Shown: positions 46,501 to 57,240, numbered from the stretch's first letter. The stretch is 64,000 bases of DNA from Heligmosomoides polygyrus polygyrus (GCA_947396885.1 OX377202.1:106328198-106392197); one strand, 5' to 3'. Numbers and translations: made by a program. Notes: generated by a model not told the origin, from the sequence alone.

Positions 46501-48950
46501 TTTTCCTTGAAAAGCCTTTTTATATAAAATTCCAAGCAGTGTGTCACTTATTTGAGCAGGCGAATTAAAATTTTCATGGGACAAAAATTATTTTGGCCCT
46601 CTATGATTCTCTATTCTAATCTGAAAGATGCTCGTTCTGATTTGGAAGATGTTCAGTTTGATTTCAAAAGTATCCAATTATATGCAAGTTTTTCTGGGTA
46701 GGTGGTGATAAAACATGTTGGACGACAGTTCCAATTTATGCAGAAGGCCATTATTTTCGCGTCAGCGACTTCTACCCAGAAATCCCATAGTAGACACGTT
46801 GTGGCACCGATAGCCCTACTTTAGGTCTACGAGCACTCAGTTCTGCCCACCATCACCGCTACACTGTCGCTGCTGTGCGTTCTAGCCTCGCTGGTGCCAT
46901 TGTTCGCCACCGTGTTCAAGAAGAGAGTGCCGGATCTGTGTACGCTGCTGACACTGAGCGCCTTCTCGTTCTTCTGGTTCGGCTATCACGTGCACGAGAA
47001 GGCGCTGTTGCTAATGGCTATTCCATTGTTGTGTCAAGCCTTCACGGTAAGCGACGAGTAGATTTTCCGGGAAAATCTCCCAAGAAATCGCTTTTTTTAG
47101 GATCCGAAATTCATCCGATTGGCTGTGATGTTCTCCGTCATCACGGCGACGTCACTATTTCCTCTGCTCTTCACAGTGTTTGAAATACAAATCAAATACT
47201 GCATAGCATTGACATATATACTATTGCTTCTGCTGTTGATACGGTATGCTTTGTTCGAAATGATTCCTCGACAGTTGTTGGCGTCGCGGTCGCGTCGCGT
47301 GTTGACAAGTTTCGTCGCGCTGGACACATCTAATAGGGGTGGTTATGGACCTGTTCACACTTCGTGACGAGAGCGACTTGTCGCCCGAGCAAAACATGCA
47401 AATCGATTAAAATCGAGAGATCGCCACCGAATCCTGTTCATACTCGGGCGCTATCGCTGTTGCCTCTGTTGCTCTTGTCGCGGCTGCGCGTGTCGCATGC
47501 TCATACTTCGACATTTCTTTAGTTAATTACGCACACCACACTCCGTCCATCGCCCCAGTCGCTCTTGTCGCTCCCGTCGCTGCTGTCACATGTTCATTCT
47601 ATCTGGGTGCTGCCGTAGCTGCCATCGCAAAGTATGAACAGGGTCTATTCCAAACGCTGAAATCATGGCCTGCTCGAAGAGCAGCTAATTCGTTCGTGAA
47701 TCTGCTCGTGCGTCCGCGCGAAATTAATTGCCGCTAAGTATGATTCCATAAATGGGACAGAATGAACATCAGGGTTTGTTATGCCTTGCACGAGGCATGT
47801 GTTGCGTTCGATTAAATAGCGCTGGTGGTGTAGTGGCGTAGCGTCCTGTCGGACAAGCAAGGGTTCAAGTCCGACGTTATGCTAGAGTTTACCGCAACCG
47901 CTGCTGTAATATTTATATTGATCATTCAATATCGATCAATATTATAGATTTTTGCCTACTGCTGACCGATTAAGGTGAAAACCCTAATATGCTGTGGGGT
48001 AGTGTGACTTTATAGCAAGTTGACGGCATTGAAGGGCGAACTAATATCGATTGATTTTATTGATTTTTTGAGAGATAATTATTTGGTATAGGACTCGAGC
48101 GATTATAGAAGCCGCTGTGTTCTGAGCGTGCCCGGCGGGTAAGCTGCCAGTTCTTATAAAGTGTTGCCAATTACTTCTAAAAACAGCATTCTAAAGTAAA
48201 TATAAGGTATATAAGGCATTGCCTTTAAGACCCAGAGGGTTAACCGCTCTAATAGAGGTCGTTTTCGGTATTTTTAGACCTATAGATGCTAAAGCTGGGC
48301 ACAGGTACGTTCTAATAAATTGTTATATATAAGGGCGTGTTCATAGTCCGCGACAGGTGCGATTGGTCGCCTGGGCAAAGGAGACGCATCGATTTTTGTC
48401 AGGCGATCGATAAGCATTAATCGATTCGTACGCTTTGCACGAGCGAGTCAGTCGCTGACGCCGTGTACTGTAAACAGGCCGTTATGCTATACTGACGACA
48501 GGCGCGTTCCAGCGAAAATGCGCTGCTTGTACGCAACGCGACCGCGACGCCCAGCTGTGTCGGGGATAACTTCAGGTTTCGCCTAAAGCCTATATGATTC
48601 ATTTTAGGCACGCTTTCCATATAGATGTCCACTCCGTAGTATCGCTACCATCACTGTTCTACATATGTGGGCTCTTGGGATACGAATTCTACGCCACATT
48701 CTTGCACCAGGTCAGTACCAATAATGGTTAGGGAAAGCAGTTGAGGAATGCGCCATGCACTTTGCTTCTCTGAATGGCTATACCTTATCTTCAGATTTTA
48801 TTCGGGGCAAAGCTGGCGTTCCTACCGCTAATGCTCATATCGGTCTACAATGCAGTTGGAGTGCTTATATGCTATCTATGGCTTATTGTCCTGGTGTTCG
48901 ACGATGACATAGGAGTAGCGTATAAAAAGAAGCACTGTGAATTAGTGGAG
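40540..48950 (+). CDS. alg-8: ALG8-type dolichyl-P-Glc:Glc1Man9GlcNAc2-PP-dolichol alpha-1,3-glucosyltransferase
   Basis: ER membrane enzyme that adds the second glucose to the lipid-linked N-glycan precursor, using dolichyl phosphate glucose. Exons: 40540-40650, 40710-40823, 41579-41704, 44251-44330, 44390-44525, 44586-44727, 44785-44904, 44991-45124, 46825-47046, 47101-47243, 48608-48710, 48795-48950. All phases agree and give about 529 residues, against about 526 in human ALG8. Diagnostic blocks are [13 protein letters not shown] (residues ~62-74), [34 protein letters not shown] and [11 protein letters not shown], with many hydrophobic helices. Exon 3 could instead start at 41564, adding five codons; the shorter form fits the family spacing. 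The last exon either stops at TAA 49074-49076 by reading through, or splices at 48950 to an exon not identified. Exon 6 to 7 uses a possible GC-AG intron. Large introns hold MITEs and SINE-like units. Confidence 0.93.
41265..41434. repeat. Diverged Tourist-like MITE in alg-8 intron 2
   Basis: Right end TTGAAATATGAACAGGCCC; arms pair around GATTTTTGCTGGTAGATCGC. Confidence 0.5.
41857..42055. repeat. Tourist-like MITE, full length
   Basis: GGGCATGTTCATACTTCGCG ... GTATGAACAAGCCC, TTA at 41854-41856 and 42056-42058. Confidence 0.85.
42059..42394. repeat. Tourist-like MITE, CGTGCATACTTCC family
   Basis: GGCCTCGTGCATACTTCCCG ... GAAGTATGCCCCCGGCC, flanked by TTA at 42056-42058 and 42395-42397. 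Confidence 0.85.
42590..42920. repeat. SINE-like inverted pair
   Basis: A tRNA-like unit at about 42605-42690 (B box GGCTCGAGTCTCG) faces an inverted partner at 42840-42910. Confidence 0.6.
43868..44200. repeat. Palindromic MITE in alg-8 intron 3
   Basis: GGTTTGGAACCGAGCA and AAACCCTTTCATGGTCGC arms; a related half is near 25610-25690. Confidence 0.75.
45342..45670 (+). repeat. Two direct copies of a CCTAGTTGGGTGG repeat
   Basis: GTCTTCCTAGTTGGGTGG begins at 45349 and 45568, followed by shared ACTCCGTGTGGT. A third diverged copy is near 52925. Confidence 0.65.
45925..46700. repeat. Degenerate-repeat foldback in alg-8 intron 8
   Basis: Same short-unit family as 26740-27625, more diverged. 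Confidence 0.6.
47347..47645. repeat. Tourist-like MITE with inner inserts
   Basis: GGACCTGTTCACACTTCGTG ... CGCAAAGTATGAACAGGGTC; interior expanded relative to the 199 bp form. Confidence 0.65.
47815..47890 (+). repeat. tRNA-derived SINE-like head
   Basis: GCGCTGGTGGTGTAGTGGCG (A box) and AGGGTTCAAGTCCG (B box). Pseudo-tRNA: the arms do not all pair. Confidence 0.5.
48333..48480. repeat. Diverged Tourist-like MITE in alg-8
   Basis: GGGCGTGTTCATAGTCCGCG ... CTGTAAACAGGCCG. Confidence 0.55.
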
Positions 48951-49639
48951 GTGAGTCCCAAAGGCGATCGGTTCTACGGGGGAAAGTGCCGGGGGAGGGG
49001 CAGGGAGCCGGTGCGGCGCGGTATTAACGAACGCCCCGTCGCGCGGAAGTACGTCGGGGGAAAACCGCTCCCGTAAGCGTATCGGCTAAGGACTGTTGTG
49101 CACAGTACTCTTCATTCTATAGAGTTCATAATACTCACAGATTTATTGCCTTCGGTGGAATGGAATACGTAGTGAGGGCAAGGCTGCCTGCTAAGGCAGA
49201 CGAAAGACGAACGAAAAACGACTAATGACCGACGACTCATAGCTGACTATGAACTGAGGTACTTATAGCCAAACGAAAGAGTGGAGAGCTAGATGTTGCT
49301 CCAGAACGGCTTCTGCGGGATGAGCATGAGAACATACTATCACTAGACAGTGAACAAAATTGATCGTAATGGAAAGTGCAGATCATGAGGAGGGATGATG
49401 CCACGTTTATGCTTCTATCGGCGCGCGACGCGATGCCAGGTATAGAGGCCAAATTGATTGATCACATCGCTCAGCGTCGACGCCTCCCGGCCGGAGTGAA
49501 TCGTGTGAAGAGGCGACCAATCGCGCCGCTCTCGAAATCGGCGCGACGCGTTTGATCGCGGTGGATTGGGGCATGGTATTGCTACTCCAGTTGTCCCTTG
49601 CAGTGGACCCGGAAATGTGTGCAAGTGCGTATCGCGTAA

Positions 49640-49958
49640 GGACCTGTTCATACTTCGCGACAGCAGCGACCAGAGCGACGAGAGCACAGCGCGCCGAGGT
49701 ATGCACATGCGACAGCAGCGACAGCGCCAGCTCTCGAGTATGAACACTTTGCGGAGGTGCGCGATCGTCTTGCATATTTTGCACGGTCGACGACGAGAGC
49801 GCAGCGCGCAGATGTATGAACAGGCGACAGTAGCGACTGGAGCGACAGCGCCGGTGCTCGAGTATGAACACTTTTCAACGGCGCGCGCTAATTTCTAATC
49901 GATATGCATGTTTTGCACGGACGACGAGTCGCCCTTGTCGCGAAGTATGAACAGGCGC
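49640..49958. repeat. Tourist-like MITE with TAA duplication
   Basis: GGACCTGTTCATACTTCGCG ... GCGAAGTATGAACAGGCGC, TAA at 49637-49639 and 49959-49961. It contains three half-element units in alternating orientation. Confidence 0.8.
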
Positions 49959-49989
49959 TAACCGCGTCGCTGGCTGATCGAAATGTTCA

Positions 49990-50380
49990 CCGTCGTCCGA
50001 ATCAGTGCGATCGCAACAAAACATCGTTATGACAGCTCACAACCTCGATACCAGCCACTTGAGGCTTAATGAAACTGATTTGAATCGTTTCTATCAAGAC
50101 CATCAGCTTAGCTGGTTCCATGCTGACATCAGCGGCCAGCTCATCCCGGATACGGGTGGGTGCTGATCGGTCCCACGAGGTGTGGATGTTGCGTTCGATC
50201 AAACGGCGCCGGTGGTGTAATGGCGTAGAGCATTCCCGCCCCGTTAGAGGGAGGTGCGGGTTCGAGTCCCGCATGGCGCTAGAAGTTTTGATCGCAACAA
50301 AACATCGTTATGACAGCTCACAACCTCGATACCAGCCACTTGAGGCCTAATGAAACTGATTTGGATGGTAGTATAAACGG
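49990..50380 (+). repeat. tRNA-derived SINE-like unit, best copy
   Basis: The tRNA-like head at 50206-50281 has A box TGGTGTAATGGCGTAGAGC and B box GGGTTCGAGTCCC, with five paired acceptor bases (GCGCC/GGCGC). A 3' body (GATCGCAACAAAACATCG) is also present upstream at 50010, so the head is flanked by direct copies of the body. Confidence 0.7.
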
Positions 50381-50721
50381 GGCCTGAGGCAAACATGGCA
50401 ACGGCATACAAGGAACAATATCGACTTGCATGGGCTGATATTTTTACACTCTCAATGATTTCACTGTAGGCACGAGGACGTGCAATAGAGCGATTCATTA
50501 CGACTTAAGGTCCGTCTGCCTACGAGGACAGATGCTGACCATACGGTCGCTAGGACGAAGGCGAGCTAACTGCTGGACACGGCCCCAGAACACGGAGGCA
50601 CGCCCCTCTGCGTCTCTGACCGTTCGAGACGCTTCTACGTAGTTGACGTGTCAATAATGCGGTGATCTCCGATAATCAACACGTCATGACAGAATGTCAG
50701 GTTACAGCAAGCAGTGATCTA

Positions 50722-51664
50722 CCATTTCCACGTCGCATTGGACACTTTTCACTTCAAATTGGACACTCTTCTAAGCTGGCCTATGAACTTTGAAATCAAA
50801 TTGAAATCGTCTTTCAAATTGAAACAGCCTTCTTACAGCTTAAACTGCAGGCTCTCCATGATGTTTAGAATAATTTCTTGTTCGAGGAAAATTTTTGTAT
50901 GATTTCTTGGAACTTTTAATTCACATAGTCAATAAGTGAACACTTTGCTTGAGATTTTATAACTTTTTTTTGGAAAATAAAGGTTTATAGCTGGTTTTAA
51001 AGAACAGAAGGGCGGCAATTTTTTTATTGCTATAAAGCAGATTGCGCCGTGCCTTTGTCCAACACTTTGCGGCTTTTATTTGCATTCTTTTTATTCTAAC
51101 CCTATTCTTTTTCTTCTTATTATTCTTTTTATTTTCTTATTTTTTCTTATTTTATTTTAATAGCAAAATTTCTGTTTTCAAGGAGTTTCACACTTAAAAA
51201 CGATGCAACATAGACAATTGTAAAGAACATACATATCCTCACTTTAATGCTTATTGTGAGTAGCAGTTACACTATCAATCGAATAAAAAATCGCGACGAG
51301 CTTTTCGAGTACATGGCGCAATCTGGTCTTAGTGCACTATATAATTGTTGCTTTTTTGCTGCTTAAAGCGAAATTTAATTTATGTTTTTTTTTTCAAAAA
51401 ATAAAATTTTTAAAATTATTAGACCCATTCGAGCAGCTGAAGTAAAAAAAAAAATCCAAAAAAATTATTCTAAATTTTCCTTGAACAAAAATTTTTTCTA
51501 ACCATCTTGGAGAGTCTGTAGTTTAACCCGTAAGAAGCTCGTTTGGATTTGGAAGACGTTCAATTTGATTTAAAAGTTCCTAGGCCAGCTTAGAAGAGTG
51601 TCCAATTAGATTTGAAAAGTGTCTATTTTGGTTTGAAAGTGTTCAATTCGACGTGAAAATGGTA
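50722..51664. repeat. Degenerate-repeat foldback just upstream of endonuclease V
   Basis: Tips ATTTCCACGTCGCATTGGAC and TTCGACGTGAAAATGG. It ends 59 bp before the EndoV ATG. Confidence 0.75.
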
Positions 51665-51723
51665 TATATTGATACCCGCATCTTTTATCGAAGTCGGCAA
51701 TCATCGCCTAGGATTAAGCCTTA

Positions 51724-53609
51724 ATGGAGCCGTACGTCAAAAGCTCTTTAGTGATTCTTCTTCAGGGCCTCATCAAGTCGGGCTTCTACCCTGTCCAAGC
51801 CGTGGAATCTCTGGAAGAAGTCGAAATTGTTGGTGGCATCGATATATCCACCTCTAAAACGAACAACGATTTCGCCGTGGTGGCGTTCAGCGTCTTTGAA
51901 TACCCAAGTATGAAGGTGAGACCTATAGGTGGACACTATTTCTCGACCATTGCTGGGCGTTGCGGTCGCGTTGCGTGCCTCAACGCGCCTTAATGCAACA
52001 GGTTTTCCGCTACTTTTGAGGTCCTGTTCATACTTTGCGAAGGGAGCGACGGACGCGATTGGTGTGCCAGGCAAATCATACGTATCGATTTTTACTGGGC
52101 GATCGCTTGGAAAAATCGATAAGTATGATTTGCTCTGCTGACCAATCGTTCCCGTCTTTCCCATCGCGAAGTATGAATAGGCCATAAGGTAGCGACTACT
52201 TCAGGCTCTTGCGATTTTCGATGATGTTGTGGTGATAACGGAGCCCTATATCACCGACTACCTGGCCGTACGTGAAGCAGCACCGGTTGCCGAGTTCATC
52301 AACAGGGTGCTGGCCGATCAACCGCAGCTTCGACCAGACGTTTTGCTTTGTGATGGAAATGGGCAGTTCCATGCAAGAGGTGCTGACTTGGCGAATGTTG
52401 TGTTTGTACTTAAGGCCCTATATGGCGCGAGAGTGTGGGCGTCAGTGATATCGATTAGTCAGCGGAGTGATCGATATCAGCGGCTTTCGTATTCCCAAGT
52501 CAGCTGATCTGTAAAGCATAAACCCTCTCCGAAGCAGTTCACGTTCCTCAGAATTTGTTTTCAGGGTGCGGACTCGCGTGCCATATCGGCGCGCTGACTG
52601 GCATTGCTACGGTGGGCGTGGCGAAGAACCTAAATCTGTCCATACTCAAGTCGCTGGGAGCTGACGAGGGTGTGATAAAGGCGTCTGAAGAGGTGTGAGC
52701 GTACAACAGGTTGCCTTGGTGCGAATTATTCGGTCGGATGTTCTAATAGGCGCAGTTTATACTTACGTCGCCGCACGACGCAGCAGTGTTAAATCCATCG
52801 ATATCGATTATGCGGGGATGATCGATATCCGTACGTAATGTGCTGCCACGGTGCCTAGCGGCGAAGCATAAAAATCGGAAGTTATCTTGATACGATTTTC
52901 TGTAGGGTTTCATAGTTTTAAACGAAAGAAAGCGCTTTCCTAGTTGGATGGGGTAATTCGAATGTGTGAAAAATTACGTTAACTTGCAGACTCATTCCGT
53001 ATCGTTACAATGCATGTTCGCGCTCCGCTAACCCTGCCCTAAGAATCTTGAAATCGCCACGACGCAATTTTGCACATATTGTGCATCCGACCCCCGCCGA
53101 ACTAGGATAACGTTGGAGAAGGTTGATTGCTGTGAATTCAGGCTTATTTCCCGTTCTTTAGCTTGTCGCTCGTGTTTCCTCGCAAACGACAGACGGATAT
53201 GCACCTTATGACGTGATACTACCAGTTGTGATGAACATCACCCGATTGGGAGGATCAAAAGTCCCCGTCTATGTGTCGGCTGGTTACGGTATTGAACTGG
53301 ACCTGGGCACGAACCTGGTGATGTCGACGGCTCGAAATCGAATATGCGAGCCGATAAGGAGTGTGAGTGCGCTCTAAGGGCCCATTTATACTTCGACGCC
53401 GAGCGACGCGGCGCAACGTATGGTGGCCATATTGATTGAGCGACGCGATCGATTAATTTGGCCACTTTACATGCCGTCGCGTCGCTCGGCGTCGGAAGCA
53501 TAAACGGGGTCTAGGGACCAGAAAGTGCTGTGGATTTCCATCTGAGACCCTTTTTTTTCAGGCGGATCTCCATTCGAGGGAGAAGGTCAGACAGTATTTC
53601 GACGGCTAG
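51724..53609 (+). CDS. endov: Endonuclease V
   Basis: Nuclease of the RNase H-like fold that cleaves 3' of inosine in RNA (metazoan enzymes) or deaminated DNA. Exons 51724-51915, 52205-52379, 52565-52692, 53162-53362 and 53562-53609 join in frame to TAG at 53607-53609 (247 residues from the first ATG). Family blocks seen: VGGIDIS (first catalytic Asp), PYITDYLAVREAAP (catalytic Glu in VRE), LLCDGNGQFHARGCGLACH (second Asp), TGIATVGVAKN, VYVSAGYGIEL and ICEPIRSADLHSREKVR. The usual wedge PYxxGFLAFRE is altered (Gly-Phe to Asp-Tyr, Phe to Val). The N-terminus is about 25 residues shorter than usual; either ATG 51724 is the start or an upstream exon splices at 51766/51767 (TTCTTCAG). A 0.94 kb foldback directly precedes exon 1. 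Confidence 0.92.
52021..52186. repeat. Diverged Tourist-like MITE in EndoV intron 1
   Basis: TCCTGTTCATACTTTGCGAA ... TCGCGAAGTATGAATAGGCC. Confidence 0.65.
52749..52870. repeat. Diverged Tourist-like MITE in EndoV intron 3
   Basis: GGCGCAGTTTATACTTACG ... CGGCGAAGCATAAA; the centre is an ATCGATATCG palindrome. Confidence 0.55.
53378..53511. repeat. Tourist-like MITE in EndoV intron 4
   Basis: GGGCCCATTTATACTTCGAC ... GTCGGAAGCATAAACGGGGTC; TAA before, TAG after (one mutated). Confidence 0.75.
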
Positions 53610-53801
53610 GAGCGATCGAGACAGAGCTGATTTGATTGTTGACGGTTATTGTTGTTGTTGTTCGTGCTTGATGGGTTGGTCTTTCGTGTTTTTACACTGT
53701 GATTGAATATAGTCAACGATAGTTTTAAGTATAGCTGTACTTTTTTCTTGAAAAGTGATGTGATAAATTGATAGCATCTATGCGGACCCTTTAGTTCAGG
53801 G

Positions 53802-53807
53802 AATAAA
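53802..53807 (+). terminator. Candidate poly(A) signal of endonuclease V
   Basis: AATAAA lies 193 nt after the stop codon in otherwise unannotated DNA. It is the nearest canonical hexamer seen downstream. Confidence 0.35.
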
Positions 53808-54304
53808 CAAAGTATGGACGACAAGAGAATATGGACAAGTAGAGACATTCTATGATCAAAGCGACGGATGTGGTGCGCTAGGTGTCTCCCACTACTGTAG
53901 AAGACGGAGCGATCCGCTCGATTACCGTAGGCTGACCTGGTGCCGCACCCGCCTCGACGAGATTTACAACGAGATGAGGCGAGTTGAGCAAAGCGCGCAT
54001 TGCTGCCGTAGAGCAGATGCCGTGCGAGGGTAGGTGAGACCTAATCCTTTCTTTTTTGCTGTATATTCGGCTTTTCTGCAAGTTTTGGGTCCACAGACAT
54101 GGGCCGTTTATTATTGCCTCATGAAACGGTCAACGCGCAATCTGCTCGCCAAATAAAAAAGGTAGTTCGGGCGGATAGACCACTCCAAAAACCTCAAACT
54201 TGGGTAATTAAACTTTATCGTAATTAACAAAGAAAAGAAATGACGCAAATGCAAGTTACTACAACGACATTAACAGCGCATACAATAAACTACCAACACA
54301 AGTA

Positions 54305-54715
54305 GGAATTGGGCGATTTAACTGAGTCCGTGACCTTGATCCAGGCGGGAGCGATGATAGACGAGGGACGACTACGCGCTGACGAGAGGACCCGGGGGAA
54401 CCCAGAGAATAGATACCGGTTAAACTAAGATCCTCCAAAGGCAAAATGGGAGTGAGGTGATTTCACTGAATCCGAGATCTTGATCCAAGCGAGCGATGAC
54501 GGACGAAAGACTACTACGCGCTAACAAGATGACCCGGAGAAACTTGAAAAATAGATAGCGGCTAAAACGACGGCCTTCCCCAGGCGAAGTAGAAGTGAAG
54601 CGATTTCCATGAGTCCGAGCCCTGTCCCAAGGCGGGAGTGGTGACGATACTCACTAACAAAGACTACGCGCAAGAGAGTGCCCAGAGAAACCTGGTCGAT
54701 GAGGGCGCCGAAACC
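54305..54715. repeat. Three tandem copies of a ~145 bp unit
   Basis: GATTTcactgAaTCCGaG-type blocks begin near 54315, 54460 and 54600, each with GACTACGCGC further on and GAGAAACCTGG-like ends. Confidence 0.65.
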
Positions 54716-54837
54716 GTGATCACTCGCGATCAAGACTATTTGTCGTCACCTCATATCTTTATTAGTCGTACTTGGTTTGCAAATAGAAAGGTGAGTTAAT
54801 GATTGCTTTACTGGCTCCGTGAAAGTGTATTATAAGG

Positions 54838-55675
54838 CGACCCCTCAACAGTAGTCATTCAGCGACACGAAGGTGTGTCTCTTCACTGTGTCGTTATCCT
54901 TTCGTCAAGCGCTCCATCCAAATGATGCACAGTAGCTAAATCACTTCGCACTTGCGTCTTAGCGTCGCCTTGAGAGTTCGTGCCTTAGATATCTCCCTGA
55001 GTTACGGTAGCATGACGCAACGGCTCACTATCGCCACCGGTTACGGTAGCGTAGCGGATCGTAGAGCCCGTCTTAGGCCTCTGTTATACTCCCGCGGGAG
55101 CATCCGCGGAAGGGCGGGAATCGCGCCGAGACTCCTCACCTGGCCAATCGCCGCGCCTCGCCACGCCCGCATCCGCCGTGCACCATTGGTCCGCGGTCGT
55201 TCCGCGGATGCTCCCGCGGGAGTATAACAGATGCCTTAGAGGAGGTATAACGGATGAAGAGAGCAGACAATGCACCGCAAAGCAGTCTTTCTGTCGCAGG
55301 GTGACGACACAGCGACACCTTTGTGTCGCTGAATGACTACTGTTGAGGGGTTATACGAAAACTATAAAAGCAACGAGAAAGAAGGCCAAAAACCAATAAA
55401 ATCCTCAGTCATCACCCTGCGACAGAAAGACTGCTTTGCGGTGCATTGTCTGCTCTCTTCATCCGTTATACCTCCTCTAAGACGGGCTCTACGATCCGCT
55501 ACGCTACCGTAACCGGTGGCGATAGTGAGCCGTTGCGTCATGCTACCGTAACTCAGTGAGATATCTAACGCACGAACTCTCAAGGCGACGCTAAGACGCA
55601 AGTGCGAGTGCTTTGGCTACTGTGCATCATTTGGATGGAGCGCTTGACGAAAGGATAACGACACAGTGAAGAGAT
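54838..55675. repeat. Interlocked double inverted repeat
   Basis: Segment 54838-54880 recurs inverted at 55314-55356, and segment 54884-55307 (without its MITE) recurs inverted at 55406-55675. The two inverted pairs overlap rather than nest. Confidence 0.8.
55076..55235. repeat. Tourist-like MITE with empty site in the partner arm
   Basis: GGCCTCTGTTATACTCCCGC ... GAGTATAACAGATGCC, TTA at 55073-55075 and 55236-55238. The opposite arm has a single TAA at 55488-55490 at the matching point. Confidence 0.9.
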
Positions 55676-56029
55676 CAATCCAGGCAGAGATCGGGTGGCT
55701 ACCGTCTAGACTTTGTCCCGGACGGCGACGCCTGCGGTGCATGCGAGCGAGTAAGCGTCCTTTATCGATTGGCGCTGTTCCCGCGTGTTCTTCTTGGCGG
55801 ACATTCGAGCGTCACGCCAGACAACACAGAAAGTGCCATCATTTCCAAATCAGCTCTTCGAAAAACTTGGTGATCAGATATATTTCTTTTCTTCATTCCT
55901 GTGCTAGACACCTCACAGCAACTTAATGGTAAGTTGCCCACAAAAAATATGTGTTTCTGTGCTCAAGAACAGAAAAAATCATTCACAAGGACCTAGAACA
56001 GCATTGACACAGAAGGAAGCTCACTTCCG

Positions 56030-56500
56030 AATAGGTTCAGTAAAAGAAGAAACGGGAATTAAAGTGGTACATCTGTCCTAGGCATCTCGCAGCTCAAAAA
56101 TGAGATGTCTTAAACAGAAATGCCGGTCTGTGCCCATGAACAAAGAACAACAACAAATATAAAACAACAAAGCTCACGAAGAAAAAAATCGACAGAAAAA
56201 CAGTGGAAAATGGAAACACCAAGTTATTTACTACCATAAAGAATGAAGAAGAGTCCACAGTCTCTCCAAGAGTAGACAAACAAGACGATGGAGAGTCGGG
56301 GAGAGCTCTGATGAGAGCTCTCTCTCCACTTCTGTCGCTCGTCGCTGTGCACTGAATGTTCCGCGAATGACGACGCGACAACTGTTCCCGAGAATTTCAG
56401 CTCTGCCGCGAAGATGGGGTCCCGTATGGAGAACCCTAGGCTCCCGCTATCGGGACAGTCTGCTGGCCTGTTGCGGACGGTTTCACGAAGGTATAACAAA
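56030..56500 (-). repeat. Diverged duplicate of 59530-60010
   Basis: Shared stretches include GAAGAGTCCACA, AAACAAGACG and GAACAAAGAACAACAACAAAT versus GAACGAAGAAAAAACAACAAAT, in the same order. Confidence 0.55.
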
Positions 56501-56636
56501 ACCTAACTGCCAAGAAATCAATATTTTTCATTCAGTTTATTGCAGCTCCCAACTTATCTCTTCTTGAAACTTCGACCTTATAAGTTGGTATTGTCAATAT
56601 TAACTTGAGCCACTTTCGGGTGGGCGTTTATTCAGC

Positions 56637-56680
56637 AGACTCTGACATTTCGAGGTTCCGTCGTCTTCAGAGGCCTAAAC
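56637..56680 (-). repeat. Lone hammerhead-like motif
   Basis: AGGCCTCTGAAGACGACGG is followed by CCTCGAAATGTCAGA; stem II is weak. Confidence 0.4.
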
Positions 56681-56867
56681 GTAGGAAATCAGAGTCTGTG
56701 CTCAAAGCAATCAATGGCATCAATATCATTTTCGATCTATCTTCACAATCACCCCGAAGAAACTGTATGAAAGAGAAGCCTCACAGAAGCAAGAACTCAC
56801 TGGGTGAGTCTCCGCTGATCTATAGATCCACCGCTATGGCCTCTTGCATGGCTCCCCTTGAATTGCG

Positions 56868-57240
56868 GAAATGAGTTTTGCAGAGCTAGGCAAAACGATG
56901 TGGAGTTCTCGCCAAAGTATAGCATACACCTCAAACTTCTGTGACACATCGCCGACGCAGTCGGCGACACTGTTGGGTGGGTGCTACGCAGTGCGTAGCA
57001 GCCCGGGTAACACTGTCGCCGAATATAACATATACCACAGCCCCAGCAAGAGAGCGCGACGGCGATCCGCCCAGGACAAACGCTAAACACCCTCGCGGCT
57101 CGAAAACTATGCCATGCCCGCGATGGCGGCGGGGCGCGAAGCCATCGCGAATGCCGGCTGCCACTGTTGCGGCGGCCGCGGCGAAGTTTCCTTTGACTAT
57201 TCGGCAGAGCGCGGCGGAATGGTCATGAACTGAGATGAGG
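56868..57240. repeat. Tourist-like MITE, CGTGCATACTTCC family, rearranged
   Basis: It shares the ATGCCATGCCCGCGATGG centre with 42059-42394; a second palindrome (CTGTGACACATCGCCGACG) is inserted near 56940-57045. Confidence 0.6.

Noticed and set aside
48951..49076. Extra ALG8 C-terminal codons
   Set aside because: Kept only as an alternative: the preceding GTGAGT is a strong donor and the following codons are Gly/Arg-rich, unlike the family C-terminus.
50206..50281. Genuine tRNA gene
   Set aside because: Good A and B boxes but mismatched acceptor end, and it is embedded in a dispersed SINE-like body with several decayed copies.
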